Positions 16,645 through 25,287 are shown, numbered from the stretch's first letter. The stretch is 64,000 nucleotides of DNA from an uncultured Eubacteriales bacterium (GCA_900547165.1 URFZ01000007.1:56155-120154), one strand, 5' to 3'. Notes: a model not told the origin generated them from the sequence alone. Numbers and translations are program-made.

Positions 16645-16657
16645 AACAGATATTAAA

Positions 16658-16731
16658 AACTCAGACCGTAAAAGCCTGAGTTCCCTGCTTATAAATTAAA
16701 GCGGCTGCAAAAACACAAGTTTTTGCAGCCG
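16658..16731. terminator. Double terminator after the aro operon
   Basis: AACTCAG (16658-16664) pairs with CTGAGTT (16676-16682). CGGCTGCAAAAAC (16702-16714) then pairs perfectly with GTTTTTGCAGCCG (16719-16731). The second hairpin sits between convergent genes and can serve both strands. Confidence 0.8.
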
Positions 16732-16751
16732 TTAACTTTTCAGAAAAATAA

Positions 16752-17003
16752 TTATTCGCCGTCGTTCTCTTCCTGTTCGGAATCTTCGTTTTCTTCGTGC
16801 TCTTCGGTTTTCTCGCCGACGGGAGCGTCCATATAATCGGGATCGTCGTCGCAGTCTCCGCAGCAGCACTCGTACTCAAAGTCGTCGTCACAATCTCCGC
16901 AGCAGCAGCCTTTGAGAGCCTTTACGGCAGCGGTTGCGGCAACAGCGGCAAGACCCGCAATGCCCACACCAACGGCAAGTCCCTTAAAAAAATCTTTATT
17001 CAT
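16752..17003 (-). CDS. Small membrane-anchored acidic protein with CCCGDCDDD repeats
   Basis: An 83-residue protein of no family I recognise. Residues 3-31 form a single Gly/Ala-rich hydrophobic helix (KGLAVGVGIAGLAAVAATAA). The motif CCCGDCDDD then occurs twice, near residues 34-42 and 47-55, separated by FEYE. The last 25 residues are very acidic (runs of Glu, Asp, Asn). Eight cysteines beside Asp clusters suggest metal binding or disulfide bonding; this is inference. The ATG at 17003 has AAAGGCGG upstream; an in-frame ATG at 17027 is possible. It is monocistronic and converges on the aro operon. Confidence 0.7.
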   Translation of the reverse strand: MNKDFFKGLAVGVGIAGLAAVAATAAVKALKGCCCGDCDDDFEYECCCGDCDDDPDYMDAPVGEKTEEHEENEDSEQEENDGE

Positions 17004-17161
17004 CGAATAAAACCGCCTTTCATTCATTTTTTAACCTGTTTTGTATTTTTGATTATAGCACAGTTCTCCGGTAAAATCAAGTCTTATCTTTGCAAAGAGT
17101 ATTTTTCCCGAAAAAGCGTAAATAATACCTACCGAATATGATACAATTTCGGAGAGACTGT

Positions 17162-17869
17162 ATGGATTATCTTTCGATTCTTGCGCGAAGCGCATTTTCA
17201 TTCATTTATTTGCTTATTCTTTCAAAAATGACGGGGAAACGACAGATATCGCAAATGACATTTTACGATTACACAACGGCAGTAACGATAGGTTCCATCG
17301 CGGCGGTAATGGCGGTGGAAGACGACATAAGCGTATGGTACTCGGTCATAGCCATGGCGGCGTATGCGTTGCTGACGCTGCTTGTTGCGTTTCTGACCGA
17401 TAAAAGCATTCTTCTGCGTCGTTTTTTCACGGGAACACCGTCTGTTCTTATAGCAAACGGCAAAATTATCCGCGCCAATATGAAGAAAAACAGAATAGAC
17501 ATCAACGATTTGCTGACCATGGCAAGAGGACAAGGCTATTTTGACATCAATCAGATACGCTACGCCGTTTTCGAGACCACGGGCAGCGTCAGTTTTATGC
17601 CCCGTGACGACGCACGCCCCGCAACCGTTTCGGAACTTTCGCTTGCGCCGCAGGAATCTCCGATATTTTCAAACGTTGTCATTGACGGAAAAGTGCTTGA
17701 AAAAAATCTGCGCGCGATAGGCAAAGATGAAAAATGGCTTGAAAACACTCTGAAAAATCAAAATCTGCCGTCGGCGGAGAATATGATACTGATAACCGCC
17801 TCACGCGACGGAGAGATCCACGCATATCAGAAAAACGTTGTTCCGCCAGATGAAAACTTTTTCTTATGA
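17162..17869 (+). CDS. DUF421 (YetF-like) membrane protein
   Basis: A 235-residue protein with three N-terminal membrane helices (about 4-22, 38-58, 62-82) and a cytoplasmic C-terminal domain, the layout of the DUF421/YetF family known from Bacillus. KMTGKRQISQMTFYDYTTAVTIGSIAA and the C-terminal LLTMARGQGYFDINQIRYAVFETTG are family signatures. Members are often made in sporulating Bacillota, but their function is not known. The ATG at 17162 has GGAGAG upstream; the longer frame from 17138 is less likely. Confidence 0.88.
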   Translation: MDYLSILARSAFSFIYLLILSKMTGKRQISQMTFYDYTTAVTIGSIAAVMAVEDDISVWYSVIAMAAYALLTLLVAFLTDKSILLRRFFTGTPSVLIANGKIIRANMKKNRIDINDLLTMARGQGYFDINQIRYAVFETTGSVSFMPRDDARPATVSELSLAPQESPIFSNVVIDGKVLEKNLRAIGKDEKWLENTLKNQNLPSAENMILITASRDGEIHAYQKNVVPPDENFFL

Positions 17870-17926
17870 ATGATGTGAAACTTTGCTTTTTCAACAGTCC
17901 TTTTGGTGGGATAGGAAAAAAGGTCC

Positions 17927-17955
17927 GGGACAGATATTATCTCTTGTCCCTTTTT
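17927..17955 (+). terminator. Terminator after the DUF421 gene
   Basis: GGGACA (17927-17932) pairs with TGTCCC (17945-17950), extended by an A-tract against the five T that follow. Confidence 0.7.
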
Positions 17956-17957
17956 AC

Positions 17958-17986
17958 TTGAAAAAAATTTGCGGATATGATAGAAT
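17958..17986 (+). promoter_or_regulatory. Promoter of the deoxyinosine glycosylase gene
   Basis: TTGAAA (17958-17963), a 17-base spacer and TAGAAT (17981-17986), directly after the preceding terminator. Confidence 0.7.
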
Positions 17987-18009
17987 AAAAGAAAAAGGCT
18001 CTTTTATAT

Positions 18010-18492
18010 ATGCGACAGACACATACTATCCCTCCTTTCTGCGAAGGCAAACCGAAAATCCTGATACTCGGAAGTTTTCCGTCGGTCAAAAGCCGTGAAA
18101 CGGGCTTTTTCTACGGGCACAAACAAAACAGATTCTGGCGGGTCGTCGCCGCAGTTTTTGAAGATGAAACACCTCAAACATCGGAGGAAAAGAAAGAATT
18201 TCTTAAACGCAACCGCATCGCGCTTTGGGACGTCATCGAAAGTTGCGATATAGAGGGTTCGTCCGATGCGTCCGTCAAAAACGTGACGGTGAACGATATA
18301 AAAGGACTTCTCGACAAATTCCCGTCCGTCGAAAAGATATTTGTTAACGGAAAGACCGCGCAGAAGTTATATGATAAATATATTCTTCCGACGCTCGGAA
18401 TATCCGCGGAAGCGTTGCCTTCCACAAGTCCCGCAAATGCGGCAAAAACGGAAGCAATGCTGGTTTCCGAATGGAGCAAAATCAGATTTTAA
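18010..18492 (+). CDS. DNA-deoxyinosine glycosylase (UDG superfamily)
   Basis: A 160-residue member of the uracil-DNA glycosylase superfamily, closest to the hypoxanthine-DNA glycosylase group that excises deaminated adenine from DNA. KILILGSFPSVKSRETGFFYGHKQNRFW (16-43) holds the family's first motif and base-pocket residues. LPSTSPANAA near residue 137 is the second active-site motif. It has its own promoter. The ribosome site is weak: only an AAGG lies upstream of the ATG. Enzymatic specificity is inferred from motif similarity. Confidence 0.88.
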   Translation: MRQTHTIPPFCEGKPKILILGSFPSVKSRETGFFYGHKQNRFWRVVAAVFEDETPQTSEEKKEFLKRNRIALWDVIESCDIEGSSDASVKNVTVNDIKGLLDKFPSVEKIFVNGKTAQKLYDKYILPTLGISAEALPSTSPANAAKTEAMLVSEWSKIRF

Positions 18493-18501
18493 AATAAATT
18501 T

Positions 18502-18543
18502 CCCGCATACGAAAACATGCATCCGTATGCGGGATTTAAATTT
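18502..18543. terminator. Bidirectional terminator
   Basis: CCCGCATACG (18502-18511) pairs perfectly with CGTATGCGGG (18534-18543), flanked by A/T runs on both sides, between the convergent glycosylase and zinc-ribbon peptide genes. Confidence 0.8.
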
Positions 18544-18560
18544 TTACTTCTTATATACGC

Positions 18561-18749
18561 TTAAAACCATATGCGAAAGCCGCAGTGATCACAGAGGACT
18601 GTACCCCTCCGGAGATCTTCAATATCGACGGAAACCGGCTCAACACAAAACGGACAATACATGTAAAGAGTGAACCCGCCGTTTACGGCTTCAAGCTGTT
18701 CGTCTGTAAGTTCGAGTTTTACCTCTTTTTTTTCATTTTTTTCAATCAT
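18561..18749 (-). CDS. Small peptide with double-glycine leader and zinc-ribbon-like core
   Basis: A 62-residue product with a strong ribosome site (AAGGAG, seven bases before ATG). Residues 13-25, ELTDEQLEAVNGG, match the leader of Nif11/bacteriocin-type precursors that are cut after Gly-Gly by peptidase-containing ABC transporters. The remaining 37 residues hold CPFC (32-35) and CDHC (53-56), a pattern that would bind zinc or form disulfides, and end in FRIWF. No transporter, peptidase or modification enzyme is nearby. It may be a secreted peptide served in trans, or a cytosolic zinc-ribbon protein whose N-terminus mimics a leader. Confidence 0.68.
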   Translation of the reverse strand: MIEKNEKKEVKLELTDEQLEAVNGGFTLYMYCPFCVEPVSVDIEDLRRGTVLCDHCGFRIWF

Positions 18750-18854
18750 TGTTTTTCTCCTTTTCCTAATAATGTAAATCGAATCCGCAGATGTCTTTTC
18801 CGCTTACATTTCTTTATACGAACGGGTTTTGCGAATGGACAGTATTTTTTCCGA

Positions 18855-19778
18855 TTATTTGTAATCAAACGAAGAACCGCCGATGAACTCTCTTATCAGA
18901 GAAGATTTCGGTATCGCCTGTTCGGGTACGGGTTCGGCGCGGTCAAGAATACGCAGCAGCGTTTTTGCTGTTTCGTTTTCTTTCAGTTCGCGCAATCCAT
19001 CGGACAGGAACATCTTATAGGCGTTTATCTCATAAGAAATAAACGTGTCGATATTGTGCGTTGCGCGGTATTTGAACGGCATAATATATTTTTCCGCACC
19101 GTCTTCCACGCTTCCGAACATACTTATCGTGTGCTCAAACGAGCGACCCCGATGCTGGCTGTCGCGGATAAGTCTGCGCATGAGTCGAATATATGACGGG
19201 TGAAGCACAAAATCGCCGTCCGAAACACGGGTTCTGACGCTGACGTAAATTTTGGAACATTCGTTATCGGGAATCGTTATGACGGACGGATTAAGCGAAT
19301 GAACGCCCTCCAAAATAACAAGTTCGCCGTCTTTTCGGATGAAATCTTCTTCGCGGAAAAGGCGGTCGTTTTGCTTAAAATCAAAGCGGGGAAGCCGCAC
19401 GGGTTCGCAATCTACTATGCGTTGCAGTTGCTCGTTGAGAAACACCGAGTCAACTCTTTCGGGTGATTCAAGGTCGATTTTGCCATCTTCGAGAAGTTTT
19501 TTGTCCTCTCCGAGAATTGGTTTGAAATAATTGTCGAGCGAAAGCGTGTGCGTTTCGCAGTCGTGTTCATCGAGATACTTTTCAAGAATCAGCGCGGACG
19601 TGGTTTTCCCCGAGCCGGACGGTCCCGATATAAGAATTATCGGTCTTTCGTGCCTGTGCGCGAGAACGTCTTCCGCAATTCTCTCTATCTTTTCTTGGTA
19701 TTCCCTATCCGACTTCATAACAAAATCGGGTAAATCGGTTCTGATTTTTTCGTTCAGGGTCGCAATATCTTTTTGCAT
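18855..19778 (-). CDS. Uridine kinase-like nucleoside kinase
   Basis: A 307-residue P-loop kinase of the uridine kinase/phosphoribulokinase superfamily, probably phosphorylating a nucleoside with ATP or GTP in the cytosol. The Walker A motif GPSGSGKT is at 52-59. LSLDNYFKPI, FDFKQ and VILEGVHSLNP follow as in uridine kinase. The N-terminal 45 residues are a short extra helical segment. The start is 12 bases after GGAGG of the neighbouring gene's end, a rather long spacing. It follows the beta-CASP nuclease gene by seven bases, so the two are co-transcribed. Confidence 0.85.
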   Translation of the reverse strand: MQKDIATLNEKIRTDLPDFVMKSDREYQEKIERIAEDVLAHRHERPIILISGPSGSGKTTSALILEKYLDEHDCETHTLSLDNYFKPILGEDKKLLEDGKIDLESPERVDSVFLNEQLQRIVDCEPVRLPRFDFKQNDRLFREEDFIRKDGELVILEGVHSLNPSVITIPDNECSKIYVSVRTRVSDGDFVLHPSYIRLMRRLIRDSQHRGRSFEHTISMFGSVEDGAEKYIMPFKYRATHNIDTFISYEINAYKMFLSDGLRELKENETAKTLLRILDRAEPVPEQAIPKSSLIREFIGGSSFDYK

Positions 19779-19785
19779 TTAAGGT

Positions 19786-21393
19786 CTAATCCTCCCATTT
19801 TTTGCAAAGGTCGTTTATCTGGTCGGTCAGTTTTGCAATGTCCTTATTCGCCGCATGACGATGTTTTTCGATAACAGCCGCAATTCTGCGTCCCGCCTGC
19901 AAAAGTCTTGCATAAACAGCGGAAACTCCGCCCTTTTCGGCGCCGACTTTCTTTTCTTTCTTTTGACGGTTCCCGACATATAGGCATTCCCCGCTAACGA
20001 GGTCGTATTCCGCACCGTTGTAAGGCGCCGTTGCGTCAATGTCGAAAGTTTCGTTTATCGTCTGCGCAAAAACGTCGCAGACTTCGTCGTCCCCGTGGTT
20101 GACAAAGACTTTTTTCGGACGCGGAAATATATTGCCGAGCCAGTTGAGAAGCATATCCCTGTCCGCGTGTCCGCTTGTTCCCGCAAGAACTTCTATCTGC
20201 GCGTTGACGCTGACTTCTTCGCCGAAAAGTTTGATCTTTTTCGCACCCTCGACAAGCGCTCTGCCGAGAGTCCCCTCCGCTTGATACCCGACAAAAAGAA
20301 TCGTACATTCGGGACGCCAGATATTATGCTTTAAGTGGTGGCGAATGCGTCCCGCTTCGCACATTCCGCTTGCGGAAATGATTATTTTCGGAGTCTTATC
20401 TCTGTTCAAGCGAACGGAATCTTCGCTCGTAACGGAGACATTCAGCCCGTCAAAACGGAGCGGGTTTTTGCCCTGTTTTATCAGAGCAAGCGTATCACCG
20501 TCATAATAATCGTCCATTCCGCCCGCATATATCCCGGTTGCTTCGACGGCAAGAGGACTGTCCACCCAGACAGGGAATCCGTCGTGACCGCGAACAAGTT
20601 TTCTGTCCTTTATCTGCGAGATGAGATACAGAAGTTCCTGTGTTCTTCCCACCGCGAAAGAGGGGATTATAAGATTGCCTCCTCTGTCAAAAGTTTTTTG
20701 TATAACAGCGGCAAACTCCGCGGCATGGTCGGTCTGCGTCTTTTCGTGCAGACGGTCGCCATAAGTCGATTCTATGATGACAATATCCGCTTTTGTCGGC
20801 TTTTGCGGGTCGCGGATAAGAGGTTTGTCAACGTTTCCTATATCTCCCGAGAACAGAATTGTCTCGGTTTTTCCGTTCTCGGTAACCGTCAGTTCTATCG
20901 ACGATGAACCGAGCAAATGCCCCGCGTCGATAAAGCGTGCGGAAACGCCCTCATATATATTGTATTCGGTGCTGTACTTGCACTTTACAAAAAGCGGAAT
21001 GGTCTTGTAAACGTCATCGGAAGTATACGGCGGTTCATATTTTTCACCGCCGGAGCGTTTCGCTTTTCGGTTGCGCCATTCGGCTTCGCTTTCCTGGATA
21101 TGCGCGGAATCAAGCAACATTATGCGGCAGAGTTCCGCAGTTGCTTCCGTGGCAAAAATATTTCCGCGAAATCCCGCTTTTGTCAGTTCGGGGAGTTTGC
21201 CGGAATGGTCTATATGCGCGTGAGTAAGAAGTACGCAGTCGATATCCGTAACGGAAACGGGAAGTTCGCAGTTTTCGTATATATCCGCGCCCTGTTCCAT
21301 TCCGCAATCGACAAGTATTTTTTTGCCGTTAACTTCCAACAGCGTGCACGAGCCTGTAACCTCATGCGCCGCACCGAGAAATTTTATTTTCAT
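19786..21393 (-). CDS. MBL-fold beta-CASP ribonuclease
   Basis: A 535-residue metallo-beta-lactamase/beta-CASP protein of the CPSF/YSH1-like bacterial group, zinc-dependent RNases. Zinc ligands are in LLTHAHIDHSG (58-63 for the HxHxDH core), FSGDIGN and SGHADRDML. The beta-CASP signature is IIISASGMCEAGRIRHHL, and VNHGDDEV near residue 425 closes the site. About 85 further C-terminal residues, rich in Lys and Arg, have no recognised fold. AAAGGTG precedes the ATG at 21393; the longer frame to 21447 is rejected. Confidence 0.9.
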   Translation of the reverse strand: MKIKFLGAAHEVTGSCTLLEVNGKKILVDCGMEQGADIYENCELPVSVTDIDCVLLTHAHIDHSGKLPELTKAGFRGNIFATEATAELCRIMLLDSAHIQESEAEWRNRKAKRSGGEKYEPPYTSDDVYKTIPLFVKCKYSTEYNIYEGVSARFIDAGHLLGSSSIELTVTENGKTETILFSGDIGNVDKPLIRDPQKPTKADIVIIESTYGDRLHEKTQTDHAAEFAAVIQKTFDRGGNLIIPSFAVGRTQELLYLISQIKDRKLVRGHDGFPVWVDSPLAVEATGIYAGGMDDYYDGDTLALIKQGKNPLRFDGLNVSVTSEDSVRLNRDKTPKIIISASGMCEAGRIRHHLKHNIWRPECTILFVGYQAEGTLGRALVEGAKKIKLFGEEVSVNAQIEVLAGTSGHADRDMLLNWLGNIFPRPKKVFVNHGDDEVCDVFAQTINETFDIDATAPYNGAEYDLVSGECLYVGNRQKKEKKVGAEKGGVSAVYARLLQAGRRIAAVIEKHRHAANKDIAKLTDQINDLCKKWED

Positions 21394-21454
21394 ACTTTCA
21401 CCTTTCCGTTCGTCATGGCTCAAACTTTCCATGCCTGAGCCGAACATATTCTTA

Positions 21455-23278
21455 TTATACTCTTCCGAGGCTCTCGGAAATCATTTTTTCCAAAAAATCC
21501 GCATCAAATCCGTATTCGCGTATCAATTCGTTCTCGCTTCCGCCGTCGGTAAAATCCGAAACGGCGCGGACATAAATGTTTTTTTCGGGGAACGTTTCTG
21601 AAAGGAATTCGCCGACGCCGCCGTTTTTCATGCCCTCTTCCGCAAAAAACACTTTTCCGACAAGGAAAGAGCCGAGTTTTTCCGTGTTTATCGGAGAAAG
21701 ACGCAGGAGTTTTACAACACGAACATGTCCGAGTTTTTCTGCCGCGGCCGCCACATTTTTTGTTATGCGACCGTATGTAACAACAGTCGCTTCGGGCTTT
21801 TCTTTTGCGTCAAAAACGGAAAAACCGTCGTATTCTTCAAACGCCGCACGGTCATAGTCCGTCTCGCCGCCTTTCGGGTAACGGACTATGCAAAGTCCGT
21901 CGGATAATACCGCTTCTTCAAGGCATTTCCGAAGTTCGTCAAACCCGTCGGGAGACCAGACTTTTGTATTCGGAACGGAAAGAGCCATTCCTACATCGAA
22001 AAGCCCTTGGTGCGTCACCCCATCCCCGCCGACAAATCCCGCACGGTCAACGCAGATAACGACGTGCAGATTCTGTATCGCAATATCGTGTATGAGTTGG
22101 TCAAAACACCGCTGCAAGAACGAAGAATATACCGCAAACACGGGAATTTTTCCTGCGGCGGCAAGCCCCGCGCAAAAAGTAACGGCGTGTTCTTCCGCTA
22201 TTCCGACATCAAAGAACCGTTCGGGAAACCCTTTTGAAAAGCCGCAAAGCCCCGTTCCGTCACACATCGCGGCGGTTACTGCGCAGATTGCGGGGTCGCG
22301 CTTCGCCAAGTCGCAAAGTATATTGCCGAATTCGGAAGAAAACGTCTTTTTATCTGACGGAACAATCCCTTTTTCCGTATCAAACGGCGCAACCGCATGA
22401 TACAGCGACGGATTTTCTTCCGCAGGCGCGTAGCCCCGCCCCTTATGTGTCAGCACATGAACCAGACAGACCTTTTTCTGCGACTTTGCCTCTTCAAGCA
22501 CGTCGCATATTTTTGAAACGTCGAGTGTATCGACGGGACCTATATAGTCAAGCCCGAGATCCTCGAATATGTTTCCGGGAAATATTATGCGTTTGAGCAG
22601 ATCTCTTATCTTTCTGAATAACGCTATCAGCCCGTTGCCGAGATACGGTATATGTTTCAAAAACCGTTGCAGTCCTTTTTTGAATCTGAAATACTTTTTG
22701 GAACTGCTCTTTTTCGAAAGATACTTTGCAAGCCCGCCGACATTCGGGGATATGGACATTTCGTTATCGTTGAGAATTATTATCAGATTAAGATTTTCGC
22801 GGTGACAATTGTTCAACGCTTCAAAAACCATTCCGTTCGTGAAAGAACCGTCCCCCACAACGCAGACGACATAATCGTTTTTGCCGTCCATTCTGTTCGC
22901 TTCCGCAAAGCCCAGCCCCGCCGAAACGGCATTTCCGCTGTGACCGCTTCCGAATGGGTCGTATTCGCTTTCGGAACGGCGTGTAAAGCCCGATATTCCG
23001 CCTTTTTTGCGGAGTTCGGGCATTTTTTCGTATCTGCCCGTCAGTATCTTGTGAACATAAGACTGATGTCCGACGTCGAATATTATCTTATCTGCGGGAG
23101 CGTTAAAAGTTTTATGTATAGCGACCGTCAATTCAACGATACCGAGATTGGAAGCAAGATGTCCGCCCGTTTTTCCGACCGTTTCTATCAATGTTTTGCG
23201 AATCTCCGCACAAAGTTGTGCGGTTTCGGCATTCGACATTTTTTTCACGTCGGCAGGGGATTTTATCTGTTCGAGGAT
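21455..23278 (-). CDS. dxs: 1-deoxy-D-xylulose-5-phosphate synthase, probable AUC start
   Basis: A 607-residue thiamine-diphosphate enzyme that starts the MEP isoprenoid pathway from pyruvate and glyceraldehyde 3-phosphate. TGGHLASNLG, DVGHQSYVHKILTGR, the ThDP motif GDGSFTNG with LNDNEMSIS, and AEEHAVTFCAG in the transketolase-like domain are all present. The first conventional start (GTG, 23248) has no ribosome site and would drop conserved residues. Upstream, AAGGAAGTGA lies six bases before ATC at 23278, giving MLEQIKSPADVKKM, the usual Dxs N-terminus, and a consensus promoter lies about 40 bases further. AUC initiation, or a start mutation, is therefore inferred. ispF of the same pathway is at 56 kb. 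Confidence 0.9.
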   Translation of the reverse strand: MLEQIKSPADVKKMSNAETAQLCAEIRKTLIETVGKTGGHLASNLGIVELTVAIHKTFNAPADKIIFDVGHQSYVHKILTGRYEKMPELRKKGGISGFTRRSESEYDPFGSGHSGNAVSAGLGFAEANRMDGKNDYVVCVVGDGSFTNGMVFEALNNCHRENLNLIIILNDNEMSISPNVGGLAKYLSKKSSSKKYFRFKKGLQRFLKHIPYLGNGLIALFRKIRDLLKRIIFPGNIFEDLGLDYIGPVDTLDVSKICDVLEEAKSQKKVCLVHVLTHKGRGYAPAEENPSLYHAVAPFDTEKGIVPSDKKTFSSEFGNILCDLAKRDPAICAVTAAMCDGTGLCGFSKGFPERFFDVGIAEEHAVTFCAGLAAAGKIPVFAVYSSFLQRCFDQLIHDIAIQNLHVVICVDRAGFVGGDGVTHQGLFDVGMALSVPNTKVWSPDGFDELRKCLEEAVLSDGLCIVRYPKGGETDYDRAAFEEYDGFSVFDAKEKPEATVVTYGRITKNVAAAAEKLGHVRVVKLLRLSPINTEKLGSFLVGKVFFAEEGMKNGGVGEFLSETFPEKNIYVRAVSDFTDGGSENELIREYGFDADFLEKMISESLGRV

Positions 23279-23315
23279 ATGAGGTCACTTCCTTTCGGAG
23301 ACATCTGTGTATTCA

Positions 23316-23344
23316 ATTTTATCATACAGTTGTGTTTTTGTCAA
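23316..23344 (-). promoter_or_regulatory. dxs promoter
   Basis: On the minus strand TTGACA (23339-23344), a 17-base spacer and TAAAAT (23316-23321). The short leader that results contains an ATG opening a 13-codon frame across the inferred dxs start. Confidence 0.75.
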
Positions 23345-23461
23345 TGCAAATACCCCCGAAAGCCGCATTTTCTCAAAGAAAAACAGGATTTGGGACAATC
23401 TTTTATCGGGAATTTAAAGATACTTCCAGTTATATCTGCCTAATTTTTTTCACAAAGCCGC

Positions 23462-23490
23462 TTGACTTTTTACTATTTCGGAAGTATAAT
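23462..23490 (+). promoter_or_regulatory. Promoter of the comEC-like gene
   Basis: TTGACT (23462-23467), a 17-base spacer and TATAAT (23485-23490), 45 bases before the start codon. Confidence 0.7.
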
Positions 23491-23534
23491 ACAGGCAATA
23501 AAAGGCGAATTTTGTCAAAAAAGGGCGATAACAG

Positions 23535-25169
23535 ATGAGACCATCGGGAAACGTCCGCGTACAAAAGGCGCAACGGATTTTTGACGCGGAGTTAAAAAGA
23601 GCATTCGCAGTCAGCGGTTTTGTCGGCACTTTCTGCGTCGTTGCAGCGACTTTTACATCTTTTTACATATCGTCGGCGGCAGCTCTTACGGTCGCTTTCG
23701 GGTTCTGTTCCGTCACGGGTTGTCTTTTCATTATATTCAATGCCCTGGGCAAAAAGATTGCAAAGATATTTCTTGCCGCATTTATCGGAGCATCAGTTTG
23801 CATGAGCGCTTGGCTTTTCAAGTATATCAATTACGGAAAGCAGAGAAACGCTTTATGTGACGGAGAAAAGCATACCGTTCGGCTTGTCATGACCGACGAC
23901 GGCAGAAAAACCTTGTCGGGATATTATCTTTACCCCGCAAAGCCCGAATCGGCTCCGCTTGCGGGTGAAATAACGGTCATAACCCGCGAACCGCTCGAAT
24001 GTCCCGTTTTCACGGCAATGGGGGGCGAATTCAAATTTTCCGCACCGGACGGGAAATATACGGCGACGAACTACGCTTCATCGACCGTCGCTTCCGTATT
24101 TATCGACGCAAAGAAAGCGTCTTTTTCGGAAGCGGATGGATTCATATTTTCAAAGGCAATTTATTCCGCAAGAAAGTATATTGAAAAGAATATCGAAGCC
24201 GTTGCAGAGAAAAAGCAGGGATTTCTGAAAGCGCTTATTCTCGGCAGAAAACAGGAAATGTCCCTGCGTCAAAGAGAAGCGTTGAGCGATGCGGGACTTT
24301 CGCACATCGTCGCGGTTTCGGGTCTGCATATCAGCGTTTTCATTGCATTTCTTTCAAAACTGTTTTCATTTGTAAGAAACCGATTTATCCGCAATATAAC
24401 ATTTATTCTGGCGGTATTTCTGCTCGCCGCCGTCTGCGGCTTTACTTCTTCCGTCGTTCGTGCGGCGCTGATGTCCGCGCTTGCGTTTTCGGGAAATCTT
24501 TTGCGCCGTAAAACAGACAACCTGAACAATCTCGGTGTTGCCGCACTTATAATAGTTATCGCAGACCCGCTTTCTGCGGTCTCCGCATCTTTTCTGCTGT
24601 CTTTCGGAGCGACGCTCGGAATAATTCTTCTTGCCGAAAAATTTTCCGTTCTTTCTTCAACCGCGTTTTTCCGACTGACAAAACATTACCCGAACAGAGT
24701 TTTTCGCTTCTTTTCGGGACTTTTCTGCACTTCCATTGCGGCATTTTTCTTCACTTTCCCGCTGTTGTATTATTTCTTCGGAGGCCAAAGTTTTATTTCA
24801 GTTTTCTCAAACATAGTTTGTTTGCCGATAGTATCCATACTTTACCCTTGCGCGGTTGCAGCGGTTTTGCTTGAAATGACAGGGTTTCTTCACCCGCTTG
24901 CCGCCGCTCTCGGCTATGCCTGCGACAAAATGACCGAACTGCTGATGTTCTTTGTTTTCCGCCTTGTGCGCCTGCGCCGCCTGACAGGCGACATGGGAAT
25001 TACCGAATATGCGATTTCCGTGGCTTCCTCCGCCGCGGTATACGGGCTATTCAAAATCGGAAAAAGAAGAGCGACCCGTCTTAACCGCAGGCAGAGTCAC
25101 ACACCTCTCACGGCAGTCGCATCTGCAATAACTTTCATAATTCTTATAACGTTGTTCTCCATATTCTGA
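23535..25169 (+). CDS. comEC: ComEC/Rec2-like DNA uptake channel, no MBL domain
   Basis: A 544-residue polytopic membrane protein. The competence domain is recognisable from ALSDAGLSHIVAVSGLHISV and SSVVRAALMSALAFSGNLL (about residues 245-330). The N-terminal region (150-200) has the OB-fold-like DUF4131 segment between early helices. Full ComEC proteins end in a metallo-beta-lactamase domain thought to degrade the non-transported strand. Here the protein ends after the last helices with IILITLFSIF, so that domain is absent. The role in natural transformation is inferred from the family. Confidence 0.85.
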   Translation: MRPSGNVRVQKAQRIFDAELKRAFAVSGFVGTFCVVAATFTSFYISSAAALTVAFGFCSVTGCLFIIFNALGKKIAKIFLAAFIGASVCMSAWLFKYINYGKQRNALCDGEKHTVRLVMTDDGRKTLSGYYLYPAKPESAPLAGEITVITREPLECPVFTAMGGEFKFSAPDGKYTATNYASSTVASVFIDAKKASFSEADGFIFSKAIYSARKYIEKNIEAVAEKKQGFLKALILGRKQEMSLRQREALSDAGLSHIVAVSGLHISVFIAFLSKLFSFVRNRFIRNITFILAVFLLAAVCGFTSSVVRAALMSALAFSGNLLRRKTDNLNNLGVAALIIVIADPLSAVSASFLLSFGATLGIILLAEKFSVLSSTAFFRLTKHYPNRVFRFFSGLFCTSIAAFFFTFPLLYYFFGGQSFISVFSNIVCLPIVSILYPCAVAAVLLEMTGFLHPLAAALGYACDKMTELLMFFVFRLVRLRRLTGDMGITEYAISVASSAAVYGLFKIGKRRATRLNRRQSHTPLTAVASAITFIILITLFSIF

Positions 25170-25247
25170 TTATGTATAATTCCCTGCCGGTATATGCCGC
25201 GCCGACAAAGTGCTTCAATTACACATAAAATGCAAACAATATAAAGC

Positions 25248-25287
25248 CCGCAAGGCGGAGACCGGTTTCTCGGTCTCCGCCTTGCGG
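25248..25287. terminator. Strong hairpin terminator between comEC and degV
   Basis: A perfect 17-bp stem, CCGCAAGGCGGAGACCG (25248-25264) with CGGTCTCCGCCTTGCGG (25271-25287), between two convergent genes. Confidence 0.85.
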
